64,000 nucleotides of DNA, from contig JAMSLZ010000003.1 in NCBI GenBank assembly GCA_026027325.1, positions 992,001 through 1,056,000 of the forward strand, in the 5' to 3' direction. The position numbers and the translations under genes were made by a program. The DNA comes from Actinomucor elegans (Eukaryota > Mucoromycota > Mucoromycetes > Mucorales > Mucoraceae). The notes beneath the pieces are model-generated. The model was not told the origin of the DNA and did not search any database. It saw only the letters and a program-made list of their open reading frames with translations. Within the stretch, counting starts at the first letter, position 1, and the number at the start of each line of letters is the position of its first letter. Below are positions 50,710-62,544 of this stretch, one piece after another.

Positions 50710-53700
50710 TTAATAAGGTCTCCAAGCAACATATGTTTTGTCTTTATTTAATAAAGAAGGTATAAGTATAGCATATCCTATTATGTCCTTGGCTTTGATT
50801 ATTTTCCATAGGAGCCTTTCTTCATAGGGTTGCGTATAATAGCAGCATGTTTGACCATCAAACACTAAAGTCGTTTGATGTTGTAATAAGGCAAGTATTT
50901 GATCTTTCCATCTAATAAACTGCTTTACTTGGCCTATATTATATTGTAAGGACATAGTATCATCTGATATGTATGCAACTATCTTTTGGTTTTGTTTTCT
51001 TGAAGAAATATCAACGGTTTGGCCATTCCTCGTTTTACCGTAAGTATTAGAAGTAGAAACAGAGTACTCCTCTTCTGTTGAACTGGAACCATTATGATCG
51101 GCTAGATATTGCTGGATTAGATGCTTAATATCACACGTTGGAAATAATTGGTTGATTAAGTCAGCAGAAGAAGGTTTAAATACCATATCTTCATCAACAC
51201 TATGGCTTTCAATTCCAATCTGCCAGTTTTTATACGCTTTTGTGTAGTGATCCATTAGAACAGTGACAGAGTTTTTTTGAGGATTTTGTTTAGACTTGAT
51301 ATGTCTTTTTACATCTTGAATACTTCTTTCAAGAGTTCGGGCGCTTATCAATCTAAGTGGACCAAGCTGAAAAATAATATAGGACAAATGTTTTAGATAA
51401 TGCTGGTTAATGGTAAATGTATCTTTTCCCATCTTCTGCAGTAAGAACGCATGCCATCTTTTTACTAATCTAGAATGAAAAGACGATATAAATTATCGAA
51501 AACTTAGCATAGCTGCACGTAGTAGTCTCTCAAAAAAAAAAACTTACTCATCAATCCGTAACAGATCACTTGGATATATGTTGAATTTTTGGGTCAAAGT
51601 GCAGACCATGGATATTGATTTCAAAGCATTGCACGCATCATCAACAGCTTCCAGTACAGGAGAAGCTACCTTTCTCTTCTTTTTTCTATTTCTTTCGGTT
51701 TGGTAAATATCAGCATGTTGTTTTCGTAACGCCTCCACTACCAAAGTGGGTACTATGTACATTAAAAAATCAATCCAGTCAACGCTACGAGATTGGCCTG
51801 ATTTGGAAGAAATATCTAAGTGAAGAAAAAAGCAAGGATATTAATTCATTGGAATAATTAGCATTAAGTTTCTTGAGTTAATCTCTAATACCTATAAATT
51901 GACCATCAATGGCTCCATTTGGAAGCATTCGTTGTATTTGAACCATTGCTCTGCCAATTTCTTCTCTATAGGCGTTCCGAAGGAACAAAGGGTTATAGTA
52001 TCCGAATCTCTGAGAGTCATCCTTCATCATGGACCATATGTGCTTGGCTATATTCATTCCCCATAAGTGCATCTCATCTAATCCAAAAAATGAACATCCA
52101 TGAAAGCTTTTTAATAATGCAAATGGCAATTTCCCTTTGAGTGAAGTAGCCTAGATAGTTAATCAAATCATACTGCATTAGACACTGATACAGTTACTAT
52201 TGTTTAATTTATTAAGCTTCTTACCAAGTCACCGTTTTGATAATCCTCAGAAGTCCTTAATGGGTATTCAATGGGCTCTTGTGCTTCATTTGTTCCAGGA
52301 AAAACTATAGTCCTTTTTGATTTGGAATAAATGCCTTTGATCTTGCAAATGCGGCATCCATGGTAAGAATTATGGCCAGCATGTAAACATAGCTCTGATA
52401 GTCCAGGAATATCACCAATTATGTTTAATAAGTGGGCCTTTATACGGATGGAAGAGGTTCCTGTTTCGACAATAATGCCTTCTGTTTCCAAAACGAGAAG
52501 CTCCTGGATGGTAGGATAAAGGAAACTAAAGATATCATAGGGTTTTCTCGGACCAGGTATGACGGCAACGATCAGTCTGTTTTCTGGATCAAATCTATAA
52601 TAGAGCATTTAATTTATCCATTAAAGTTTCAGCGCCAAGTTATTTTGTTTTGTACCTTTGTTCTGGTGGTATATCATTAATAGTAAACATGATAATTGCC
52701 ATACTATTATCACCTGTGTCAAAAGGATGGAATCCATCGTAATGGAACGAGAGCGAGAGGTTATAGTCTTCTTCGGCGTCACTATTTCTACTTTTAAAAG
52801 CGAATCCATCCAATATATCTCTCTCGCAGCCATCAAGCTCATCGGTTGAACTATACACAGAGCTACGCGTAGCTTTATATTTCAACTTCTTCCTATTCTT
52901 TTCAGACAGCATAAAATAGGCCAACTGCTTACTAAGTGATAGTTGGTAATGCTTGGCTTTAGCTTCCATGATAGTTGATGTGGACGATGTCTCTTCATAA
53001 CGATGTCTCTTGCAACTTAACCTAGGGCAAGCAGTTTGACTGTCACCAGGGTAATACATGTAGCACCCTTCAGGACACATGTCATATTTATCAGCTTGAA
53101 GTTGGATTATATGATTATTATTAATGCTTTCGCATTTATACGGGCTGATGAATTTTAGATGTTCTATAAAAGAAAATAAGAATAGCAGTGAGCACACTGG
53201 TAGTAGTAAAGCAGCAAGATGGAAATAATAACTATACCACTATTCATCTCAATTAAGTACTCATTGAAGAAGTTGAATATTTTTTCGGTCGTACTTTTTG
53301 ATACATTGTTTTCTTTTAAGAGATACTTCAGTTCTAGACTTTTCCTCTCTGGAGGACTTAAAATATCCATGTACTGTTTACCATCGTCCTTGATTTTAAG
53401 CTGAATAGGATGGGTAATAGTATCTTTGAATTTGCTTAATCTAGAGTATATTTCTTCCACTGTGGTTTTTTTTATTGCGTCTTCTTCTATAGCGCCAACT
53501 GTTCGCCAACCTTCTTGTATTACCTTAGTTTTTTCTGAATTTTCTTCTTCATTCGCTATAGAGTCGCATTCATCCAAGCTGTTCATATCTACAGAGTTAC
53601 TGAAATCACAGTGGCTTGTTCGTAAAATATCAGCAGGATTGTTATTTACAATATCAGTGCTTGATTGATGTTGCGTTTCATGGTTTAAAAGATCATCTGA

Positions 53701-53865
53701 TACATAAGGGTTACTGGCGAAATGACCTTGCTGAGATAGTGTAAGTTTCTGCTTTACTTGACTATATATATTGAAAGCACGTCGCATTCTGCAATTGATA
53801 ATATGCCTTCTTATTTCTTTTTTAGTAAAGTACTGTTGACACACTGGGCAGTTTTCACCAGGCAT
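50710..53865 (-). CDS. CACTA-element transposase (tnp2 / Transposase_21 family)
   Basis: Catalyses excision and insertion of the element. Six exons, 53865-53238, 53163-52656, 52594-52225, 52150-51892, 51815-51548 and 51469-50710, give an uninterrupted 930-residue protein. The start MPGENC is the first ATG. Residues 4-20 form a CxxC-x12-HxxxC-type zinc finger (CPVCQQYFTKKEIRRHIINC). The tnp2 core includes SFHYDGFHPFDTGDNSMAII (first candidate catalytic Asp), ENRLIVAVIPGPRKPYD, IIGDIPGLSELCLHAGH (second Asp), the CRICKIKG zinc knuckle, and FFGLDEMHLWGMN (candidate Glu). All five introns are GT-AG and keep frame. It is transcribed towards the left end; its promoter is shared with the divergent accessory gene. 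Catalytic assignments are by pattern only. Confidence 0.88.
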
Positions 53866-54478
53866 TATTCTTGTTGAAATAGGCGAAAGAGTAAAATAAA
53901 GGTAAAAGCGTTGGGACTCTGCACGTATTATATGCACAGTTTTAGAGATGCGGTAAAAATTGAATAAAAAGCGAATAAATGAATTAAAACCGTTTTATGA
54001 GGTTTTATTGATCTAAAGTAAGTTTAGCTATCCTATCTAGCACGTATGTCTTGTATTTAGATTTCAAAGAAAATAGTCTCTTGGTAACAATCAAAGGTCT
54101 TTTTTAATATATGTTCACTCTGCATTAATTGTCCTTTCAGCGGTGATCCAAACTTCCCTCTTTAGATGGATGGTTAGATGAAACCCATTCCTTAATATAT
54201 ATATGCAGAGTGCCATATGTGCGTTTCACCACAAGAGAGATATCAATATTCGAGCAAGGTTTGTTTATTACGCATAATTACGTTACATTAGCTCTAATAG
54301 GTTCTGATTTTTTGTATATGATACCTAGCACTTCCTGGTAAGATTCTCCCGACACAGGCTATACCTATTAAGTTAAAGCCATTTTTAACTGCAGGGCTTA
54401 TGATATAAAGATGGTTCCACTACATGCATTTCTTTTGCACTCATTTCTTTCCATAAATTTTATAAAATCATTAGAATC
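53866..54478. promoter_or_regulatory. Bidirectional intergenic region inside the CACTA element
   Basis: 613 bp between the divergent starts of the transposase (53865) and the accessory gene (54479). It must hold both promoters. No subterminal AGTGAATT repeats occur here. The 54.1-54.4 kb part is AT-rich without obvious repeats. Confidence 0.55.
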
Positions 54479-55152
54479 ATGCCAGCTAACAGAAGACAAA
54501 TTAGACAGACCAGCCAATCCAGTCAATCCAGCAGCAGAGAAAACGACAGAGATCTTAACAGTCAAATAAATCTACCTCCACCTTGGATGGAAGATTTTAA
54601 ACAAGATCTCGTAAACTATTTCGATGAAAAGCTTCAACCCTCTTTAAACATAGGAAGCTCAAAAACTATCCCAGTGCCAAAGAAGCAAAGGAGAGTAAAT
54701 TCTAAAGTCTATATCCAATGCTTTTTAAAAGAACACCTAAAGGAGCCAGTGCCTAATGATGAAGATATCAGCAGCCTGATGGGAATACTTGATCAAGAAG
54801 CTTTCTCTTCAGTACTAACTTTTGCGCAGCAGAACCCAGAAGCTGCATGTAAAAGCTGGAGGCTGCTTTCTTCTCTTAATAAGCTCTCCATGATACAGTC
54901 GGCACTACAACAGTCGATAGCATCAGATGAACGGCTTGCTATCATCAACAAGTGTGTAAGATTTTGGCCTTGCGAGTTTCTTGTGCAAGAAAAATGGACT
55001 AACAGAAGCAAATATAACAGGAAGAAAGTGTAAGTGTACATTCTATAACTATTGCATATTGAATCAAAAGGAGAGAAAAATGAACACCCATTTGTAGGCT
55101 TCAAGCGGAAGGTGCGCAGTTAAGAAATGCAAGAAATCAAGGACTGCAGTAA
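54479..55152 (+). CDS. Accessory protein of the CACTA element, unknown function
   Basis: Two exons (54479-55029, 55098-55152) give 201 residues. The N-terminal 60 residues are Gln/Ser/Asn-rich with an early basic run (NRRQIRQ). Then come PVPKKQRRVNSKVYIQ, a likely nuclear signal, and a helical core with SLMGILDQEAFSSVLTFAQQ. The end is basic: QEKWTNRSKYNRKK then LQAEGAQLRNARNQGLQ. In plant CACTA elements a second protein (TnpA) binds subterminal repeats and assists transposition. A similar role here is inference from position and basic ends; there is no recognisable sequence similarity to TnpA that I can claim. Confidence 0.65.
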
Positions 55153-55307
55153 TATATCAGTAAATATAATTAGCTTAATATTATATACCCATTTTGTATC
55201 GTTTATCTTATTGAATAAAGAGTCATCATTACACATATGTTGTTTCATTATCTATACATGGTTAATACATGCAAAAAAGGTTGAAATATAAGTGGTTGAA
55301 ATCATAG

Positions 55308-55495
55308 GAAGGTTAACATGCTTTTCGAGTGAATTGCAAGTGAATTGCAAGTTAACATGTTTTTCGAGTGAATTGCAAGTGAATTGCAAGTTAACATGTT
55401 TTTCGAGTGAATTGCAAGTGAATTGCAAGTTAACATGTTTTTCGAGTGAATTGCAAGTGAATTGCGAGTTAACATGTTTTTCGAGTTAATTTAAG
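55308..55495 (+). repeat. 39-bp tandem array in the right subterminal region
   Basis: Four to five copies of a 39-bp unit made of GAGTGAATTGC, AAGTGAATTGC, AAGTTAACATGTTTTTC. Copies are nearly identical. Because 39 is a multiple of three the array is open in one frame, giving a spurious repeated peptide. Confidence 0.9.
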
Positions 55496-55639
55496 GTGAA
55501 TTTCGGGTTAACCTGATTTTCAAGTGAATTGCAGGTGAATTGCAAGTTAACTTGAATTCACTCGAAACGGCAACGATTCTCCTGCAAACCGAGTTAACTT
55601 GAAATTCACTCGAAATTCACTCGAATTTTTCCCATAGTG
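55496..55639. repeat. Right subterminal region and TIR of the CACTA element
   Basis: The motif orientation flips near 55555 at TTAACTTGAATTCACTCG: left of it AGTGAATT reads on the plus strand, right of it AATTCACT (inverted). The end is TTTTTCCCATAGTG, the complement of the left TIR. Confidence 0.8.
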
Positions 55640-55642
55640 ATT
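55640..55642. repeat. Right target-site duplication (ATT) of the CACTA element
   Basis: ATT directly after the right terminus, equal to the left flank. The following ATT repeats slightly weaken the proof, because chance matches are easier there. Confidence 0.75.
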
Positions 55643-56089
55643 ATTATTATTATTACTACTATTATTTCGCTGCTTTTGGTTCTTTCCAGACTCTTAAAAG
55701 TGCCAATAGTATTATAATAAAAAGGCTTTGATAGTTAGGAATGGTACTGATAAAGTTTACACAAAAAGCAATGAAGTAAAATTATAATTCAACCCCTATG
55801 CCAAGGTGTTGACTAATTTCAATTTGCATGCGTCCTTTTGGTTATACTGCGAGTTGAACACTCTTTTTTAAGGAGATAAGAATAATCAAAAAGTGCTTTT
55901 TTAAGTGTAGGAAGCCTGTCCCAACTGCGAAAACATGTTCTGTATTGCAGACAGTATAACTAGAGGGAATACCTTACTAGGTTTAAATCCAGCCACATTT
56001 GTGAGTGAATCGGATTTTTACCCCGACGTCACTTGGTTCTCTCCCCCAAGTTTTTCTCTTCTTTCATCCTACCTTGATCAAATTTAAAA
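55643..56089. other. Intergenic region, promoter of the Tubby gene
   Basis: No gene or repeat copy seen apart from ATT/ACT triplets next to the transposon end. A pyrimidine-rich leader (about 56035-56070) precedes the Tubby start. Confidence 0.6.
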
Positions 56090-57382
56090 ATGACCCAACC
56101 AGAGTCATACCAAGTAGTACATCCTCAGTTATCTACCGAAACTTTTGAAATGCCTAGCAATCACGATGTAGCGGAAGAAGACGAAGAAGAAGAAGAACAG
56201 AATGGAATAGCCATTGCACCCACTAATATTGACTTGAGCACTCAAACAGTACGTGTTACTCGACCCGTTCAACCTACAGATTTTATACTTCCAAGGCCTT
56301 TAACTACAGAAAAAGAGTTATTGGACCTTGCGTTTCGGTAATATCCTTCTCTTTTTTTGGATATAAAAAATAATATTCAAACAGTGAGAAATAGGCCTGC
56401 TGCATTAAATACCCGTGTAACCTGTCGCATACATCGCAGTCGAGATGGTTTGGATAAACTGTATCCTCAATATCATCTGTTTATCGAGCATTTAGTAACT
56501 GGAGAGATACATCATGTCATGACAGCACGTAAAAAGAGAAAGAGCAATACGAGCTATTATACCATTACTGGTGTATATCGTGAAAATACAACTGTAGCTG
56601 AAGGCTATGTAGAACTGGGCAAAGTGAGGTAACTACAGCGAATCAATGGACAGCCCAACATAAAATTTAAAAAAAAGCATTGTAGATCTAACTTTTTGGG
56701 TACTACCTTTGTTATCTATTCGCATGGTAAAAACCCGGTTAAGCGAGAAATGACGACCAAAAAGAAGGATTTACCAATCAGAGAAGAGCTGGGTGCTGTT
56801 TTATATGTAATATACTGAAGCAGCTCATTTAAACAAAGTGCTGATAGTTATTTGATGTAGGATCCAAACATCCTTGGTTTTAAAGGTCCGAGAAAGATGA
56901 CAATACTGATGCATACGCTGACAAGAGATGGAAAACGACCCGAATATAGACCCGTCAAAGAATCTGAAATGCTTCTAAGCAAATATCGCGATGGAGGTGC
57001 TCGCGATCTATTGGTACTCCATAATAAAAGTCCACAGTGGAACGAAGGCAAGTCAGCCATACGCTATCATTAAAGAAGGTGCTCATTCTCTGTATATAGA
57101 AACACAATCGTTTGTGCTTAACTTTAATGGAAGGGTAACTCAAGCATCTGTCAAAAATTTTCAGATTGTGCATGACAATGACCGTAAGTCTCCTTTTACC
57201 AAGAAAAAAAACTCGGTTGGAACGTATTAACACACTTTTATTGTATAGTTGATTATATCGTAATGCAGTTCGGTCGGGTTGAAAGAGATTTTTTCACTAT
57301 GGATTATAAATACCCAATGTGTCTACTGCAAGCATTTTCAATTGCACTTACCTCATTCGATGCCAAGCTTGCCTGTGAATAA
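56090..57382 (+). CDS. Tubby-family protein (C-terminal Tubby domain)
   Basis: Six exons (56090-56337, 56389-56628, 56686-56806, 56861-57047, 57100-57183, 57249-57382) give 337 residues. An acidic N-terminus (EEDEEEEEQ) is followed by a full Tubby domain, which binds PI(4,5)P2 through a closed beta barrel around a hydrophobic helix. Family signatures: [76 protein letters not shown] and the terminal [16 protein letters not shown]. Intron 4 (57048-57099) has a GC donor; only this splice gives the conserved WNEETQ. Intron 1 uses an unusual TGAG acceptor to stay in frame. In animals and plants the protein is a membrane-tethered regulator; its fungal role is not known to me. Confidence 0.95.
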
Positions 57383-58450
57383 TGGCCGTTTCTGGGGCCT
57401 GGGCGGAGGATCATGTCGGAACTATTTCTCTTATATTATCATTGCTTTCCGATTTGCATAGTTTTATATTCATAATAATAATAATAAAAAAAAAGTCTGG
57501 ACTCTCTGACTGTAATAGCCTGGATGATTAGAGCCAAGTATAAATAGAAATAGTCTTATCTCTAAATAGTATTCATTGGCCATACGAATTTAATTATATT
57601 TGCTTACTTCATTGTGGGAAGTAAGTTCATCAGCTAAACCAAGGAATGCCTGATACTTTAATTGATCTTTGGGTATTCCTACTGCCACAAATAGAATGCA
57701 ACGAACCTGCATTATAAAGTCCGCACTCAAAGTAACTTGCATTTAGTCTCTATGCTTTCTAGAGCATGTCGTTCATCTAGAATCGTTTATAATCCACTGA
57801 ATTTAGTACGCTTTTTTATGCAAGGGGCGAACTTGATTTTATTATCCGCATGTAAAACAACAGGCACAACTATTATTTTAGGATATTTACTGATCTTCAG
57901 CTCCTGCCGGTCGTACCAGTTTGCTAGTGGGAAAAAGCGCGTACATGGACATGAATCATACAAGTGGAAGCTAGTTGGAAGCCTAACATAGTGAGCCGTT
58001 TTACTTTTTGCGTAAGAGACAAAAGAAGATTAATGAGTTCTTTTATGCGAGTGATTTCGGACCTTTTTTATTTTATTTTATACATATACATATATATAAA
58101 CGAGATATGTAGAGAGAATATCAGCTATGATATACTCTTTTTATAAAAGTGTCTTTAATGGAAGGTTCATCTATAGGACTTATCCTGAGTATTAAATGTT
58201 TATAGTTCGCCGCATCAAATCATCGCCTGCAGGTAGTAGCTACTTTTGGCTTACGCACCATGGAAATTTAGTATGGGCTAAAAGAAGCATTAAAATATGT
58301 CAAGTCTTGTATTCCCGAGTTATAATAAGCATTTATTATCACTGCTGCCATTGAAAAAAAAAAAGAGATAAATACCGTTGATTCTGATTTCTCTCTGGTT
58401 CTTTCCATCTCACTTATTCTTTTCCGAATATCACATTTTTTCAATTCATC
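57383..58450. other. Intergenic region, 1.07 kb, nothing supported
   Basis: No gene, repeat copy or RNA element recognised. Short plus-strand frames at 57737 and 57964 lack family features. Confidence 0.5.
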
Positions 58451-59407
58451 ATGCTAAAAAGTCTTACACAACAGGAACCTCAACAAGAGCTTCAGCAGCA
58501 CATTCAACAGCAAGAGGAACTACCTGTATATCAAGCTTCTATACCAAGCAAGAATGAAAACGCCAATCGAAGCGCGCGCCGGCAAGCGATTCTGCGCGAA
58601 AAAAAACAGGAAATGAAAGAGCAAAAAAAATATCACAAGAGCACGGACAACAGTGGTAAATTTAATCCAAAAAAGAGTCGCAAGGTATCTCCATTGAATC
58701 CTTCTGCCTCCATGAGAAGAGCTTACATTGAGAAAAAGACTACACTTGCCCCAGAACTTATGGTGACCCTCATCGAACATACACTGCATTCGGAGCAAAT
58801 TGAAACACTCGAGGAGGAAAGCGATAAGTTTGTTCAACAAGAAGAAGATTTACATCAAATCACAGAAGCACATTCATCAATTGAAGAGAATTGCTTTCCA
58901 GGGAAAAAATGGGCTTTCATCGAGATAGAAATAGAAGAAGAAGCAGTAACTGCTAAAGAAGATTTATCACATCCCGTGGTAGAAGCAAAAGAAGATATTT
59001 TATCAGTAATTGAAGAGAATAACTCCAATGAAGTAGAAATAAACAATGATGCCGATGATAAAAATGGTGAAACAGCCGCCATCGCAACTGTAACAATGCA
59101 GGAGATCAAAGAGCCAGAATCATTAAAGGATATCAAGACACCAGAGCCGTCCATGTCATCTAGTTCATTTGATGAAGACAAAATATCACCGTCTACATCA
59201 TGTTCTAGTAACAAAAAGAAGGCCAACTTGATTACAAGGCTTTTTAAACATAAAAACACATCGAAAAAGGTAACACCATCTTCGTATGTAAGATGGCTGC
59301 ATGTATTGATCAAAACTTATTAGGAAATTAACACTGTGGATCCTTTGCCTCAAGCTGAAAAGAAGAAAAAAACCAAAGGCTGGAAGAAGATTTGGAAAAA
59401 GCTCTAG
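58451..59407 (+). CDS. Hypothetical low-complexity protein with a basic C-terminus
   Basis: Two exons (58451-59269, 59324-59407) give 300 residues. The start is rich in Gln and Glu; residues 40-85 are strongly basic (ARRQAILREKKQEMKEQKKY) and then SRKVSPLNPSASMRRAYIEK. The middle is very acidic (EIEIEEEAVTAKED and further Glu/Asp runs). The protein ends with NLITRLFKHKNTSKK and, after the intron, KKKKTKGWKKIWKKL, a short amphipathic Trp/Lys helix that could bind membranes or nucleic acid. No family recognised. Codon use and an in-frame GT-AG intron support a real gene. Confidence 0.65.
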
Positions 59408-60703
59408 TCTGACAGCACATTGACCACTACAAAAAGTAAATAATAATCTCCCATCCAACGCTTGCATCCAAAATAAAAATAAAAAGCAACTCTGTTCTGT
59501 ATTACCTTGAGTCAGAAACGATGGTTGAACATCGGAAAGCTTAATTTATTTGTTTTTAAATTGAAGCATATCCAACTATAATGGTCGTATTGCTTGCTTC
59601 AACACGAATTATTTCGCAACATGAGCCGTATCAACGCATCATATAATAGTCATTCGATCAATGATATTGATCTTAAAACATACTCAGCTATTATGTTACT
59701 ACATATCAAGGACGTCACAGGCATTTTCATAGGCTAATGGGATAAAAAATTACCTTGAACCAAAGAAGGTATTTAATAGACAGACACATCCATTGTATGC
59801 ATTCTATTGAGGCCAAATTAATGTTCTACTATAATCAAAAGCTCATTCTGAACATGTACTACGTTTCAAATGCAACATTTTCCCGAGATCCGTCGAGATC
59901 TCTCGTGTTGAGTAACGCGCTTATCCAATTTTCTACACGCTGTGAATTTTAAGGCTCAGAAACGGAAACAGAGTTTTTTTTAAGATAGAGCTTGAATTTT
60001 CGTAGACAGTTGTAAAATGATTTTCAGACAAAAGAGAAATAAGATCAAATTAATTTTTAGACAAAGTAAAAAAGAAAAGAAAAACAGGGCCAAGCAAGAA
60101 GAAAACAAAAGTTTTTTTTTTTTTCATGTTTATATATCAACAAAAGATGGTAGGCTCCAGATAAAAGCAAGATTCTGCTCGTTATATGGCAATAGTATAT
60201 CTGGCAAGGATTGTGTCAAGTTAAAAGGTCCTCGTTGTGGCATCATAGGAATTCTATGGAGAACTTTAAAGAGACGAGAAGCAATGGTAATCTTATGGTG
60301 ATGTCGATTGATGAATACAAGACTTCTCGACTTGCAGTAAACGTGAGACTGATTTTTTGGAGGGGTTAGCCTATGTGAAAGGCCAGTGCACTTGTCTGTA
60401 AAACACGTAATACATTATGGTAGTGTGATGTTAATGCATCCACGAATATGATATTAATTTCGTTGTCCATTTGGAAAGATAATGGTAGACCTAAGGTTTT
60501 TACTCTCAATTTTAACCGCATTTACTTCACATCGCTGTAACAAACACGGTCTTTGCTCTTGGAGCAACTTAGATGATTACAGGTAATTCGTCCAAATGAT
60601 ATTCCTTCGTAGTCCAAAAACTAATCTCAATTTGCTTTACAATTATCTACAAAAATACAAACTGTGTCTCATCTCAAGTTAAAAGGTTATATACAAAGCA
60701 AGC

Positions 60704-60775
60704 CATTCTGAGTATGGAATATTTACCAGATGCGTCACTTGACCGAGAAAGATGGAGAGATCTACTAATTTATGC
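60704..60775 (+). repeat. Dispersed intergenic repeat, clear copy
   Basis: CCATTCTGAGTATGGAATAT, then CCAGATGCGTCACTTGACCG and AGAAAGATGGAGAGATCTAC. Taken with 6912 and 61911 this defines the family's block order. Confidence 0.65.
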
Positions 60776-61245
60776 ATTTGCGTTCTATGAAATGCGCGCA
60801 TTTTACAGCCAATTATGAATAGACAATGTAATCATAGTATTTTAATCAAGCGATGATTCTAGTAGTTAAGATGACTCATTCTAAGTATGAGCTATCCATT
60901 AGATACGATAATAGGTCTCTGCTGCTCGAGAAAGCCGGACGTTGACAATAGGTAATTTCCTTAAGCTCAAAATGATAATTTTTTTTTTTTTTTTGTGAAG
61001 CATGGAAATCATGTTTTAGAGACGTAATTTCTAAGCAGCATCAACATACTATACTCAAATGTATATAAAAAAAGTATTGTTATTCCGTTTTATCAAATAT
61101 AAAGCACTTGAATTATATTTATAAAACCAAAAACTATAAAAACCAACATTTCATCAAATATAAGCTTACAGGTTCATATCTAATAACAAACAATAAAGCT
61201 TACACTATTCAATTTGCAACTCATATGTGTACAATGCTTGTTAAT

Positions 61246-61284
<39 letters not shown>

Positions 61285-61875
61285 GTATCAACATATTTGC
61301 ATTATTCAAAGCTCGAGAGAAAATGGCTTATCAACGTCTCTATTGAATTTAATGGCGCATTAAATGATATAGTTGACATCTCATATTTTCGCACATTCAA
61401 GAAGCTTTCTGTCATCATGGAAGATTAATTTTTCTGGTTTTGATTTTACGACGATATCTCGAGCACTTCATATCCCTTAAAATATGAAAACATCACTTTC
61501 TAGTATTCTTAGATTCGATAAATTTACGTTACTTAAAAACTAAGTCTTTAAAGCACAATCTATATCTTCCACTATATATATATATATATATATATATGAA
61601 GGACTTAAAATGTGGTCTGAAGATACACTAAACTCATTTCCGACATCTCTATGGAGATTTCTCTCAACCAAACAAGGTTTAACATCGTGTCTAATAACTA
61701 TGTTGTATATGTTTAGAATAAAGCACTGTATCTACTAAAATTATTATTTTGTATATCTGAGTATATTACATTTTAGCTGGTGACTATAAATTATATACCG
61801 TTCATCTAATGATAATAATTTATAGATTCTGTAAAAATATTTGCTGAACTGGAGTATAGTCGCTAGATGACATGT

Positions 61876-62000
61876 GCTAATGATTAACTGCAAAATTCGA
61901 AGCATTTCATATGACCATCTATAGATCTATAGATCTCTCAGTCGATCTCGGTTTGATCTTGCATTTTGCAAGCCATCTATACTTTGAATAAGCTGTTGTA
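61876..62000 (-). repeat. Dispersed intergenic repeat, tandem copy 1
   Basis: Minus strand: AAATGCAAGATCAAACCGAG, then ATCGACTGAGAGATCTATAG and ATCTATAGATGG. Aligns with 62069-62198 over about 125 bp. Confidence 0.65.
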
Positions 62001-62068
62001 TCTGCCGAAGCTATTTTTTTTTTAAAAAAAAAACTAAATTACAGTCACTATACTATGGCCTTCAATAA

Positions 62069-62198
62069 TGAACTGTAAAATTATACGTATTCCATGTAAC
62101 AATGTGTATAGATCTATAGATCTCTTAACCAATTCCGGTCCAATTTCGCATGTTGCAAGATGTACACACTCAAAATGTATTGTTGAATCTGTAGAATT
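62069..62198 (-). repeat. Dispersed intergenic repeat, tandem copy 2
   Basis: Minus strand: CAACATGCGAAATTGGACCG, then GAATTGGTTAAGAGATCTAT and AGATCTATACACATTG. The 193-bp spacing from copy 1 and a T-run/A-run between them (62014-62033) suggest a tandem unit. Confidence 0.65.
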
Positions 62199-62544
62199 GA
62201 CTTCTTTTGTTTTTGTGAGTTAAGTGCCTGGTACACAACTGTTTAATTCAGTCAAACTGTTTGACATTTCTGTTTCACCTGCACCTGAAAAGCGCACGCG
62301 CCTGTCGAGTGCGTTCCTTGGACCCAAAACATGTTCTGTGTGACTTTTCCAATCACCAATAGGGATCGAGGCTGGAATTGGAACCGCGCGTCGCTCCTTA
62401 TAAACCAGAATCCTATTTCTATTTTCCTCGAGACAATACAGAGAAGAGGAGAGTGGGTCTAGCCCTGTAAAAAAAAAGATACCTTGTAATTATTTTTATC
62501 TGCTTTTTTTCCTCGTATTTTCATAGCCATATTACGAAAGCACA

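Larger units (their letters stand above)
50400..55639. mobile_element. Complete CACTA (CMC/EnSpm-type) DNA transposon, 5,240 bp
   Basis: Both ends read CACTATGGGAAAAA in inverted orientation (50400-50413 and 55626-55639) and are flanked by the direct repeat ATT. Behind each TIR lie subterminal repeats based on AGTGAATT: about 180 bp on the left and about 340 bp, partly a 39-bp tandem array, on the right. Inside are two divergent genes: an intact tnp2-type transposase (minus) and a 201-codon accessory gene (plus). Terminal CACTA, 3-bp duplication, subterminal repeats and a Transposase_21-like protein are the defining set of the CMC superfamily. All exons join in frame, so the copy may be autonomous and recently inserted. 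Confidence 0.9.
59408..62544. other. Gene desert, 3.1 kb, with several dispersed-repeat copies
   Basis: No supported gene. The frame at 60017-60301 (GRLQIKARFCSLYGNSISGK) is isolated and may be a relic. Copies of the dispersed repeat occur at 60704-60775, about 60868-60945, 61876-62000 and 62069-62198; the last two are tandem and in direct orientation. A TA repeat (61574-61597) and a T34 tract (about 61249-61282) are present. The end holds the cardiolipin synthase promoter. Confidence 0.55.

Noticed and set aside
55292..55489. A 65-codon frame with a 13-residue repeat
   Set aside because: It is the translation of the 39-bp subterminal tandem array of the transposon; 39 is divisible by three so it stays open by chance.
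55308..55495. CRISPR-like array
   Set aside because: Units are contiguous with no unique spacers, the sequence is eukaryotic, and it belongs to a transposon end.
60017..60301. Plus-strand 94-codon frame in the 59-62 kb desert
   Set aside because: Isolated, Lys-rich and partly homopolymer-encoded; a relic is possible but not supportable.
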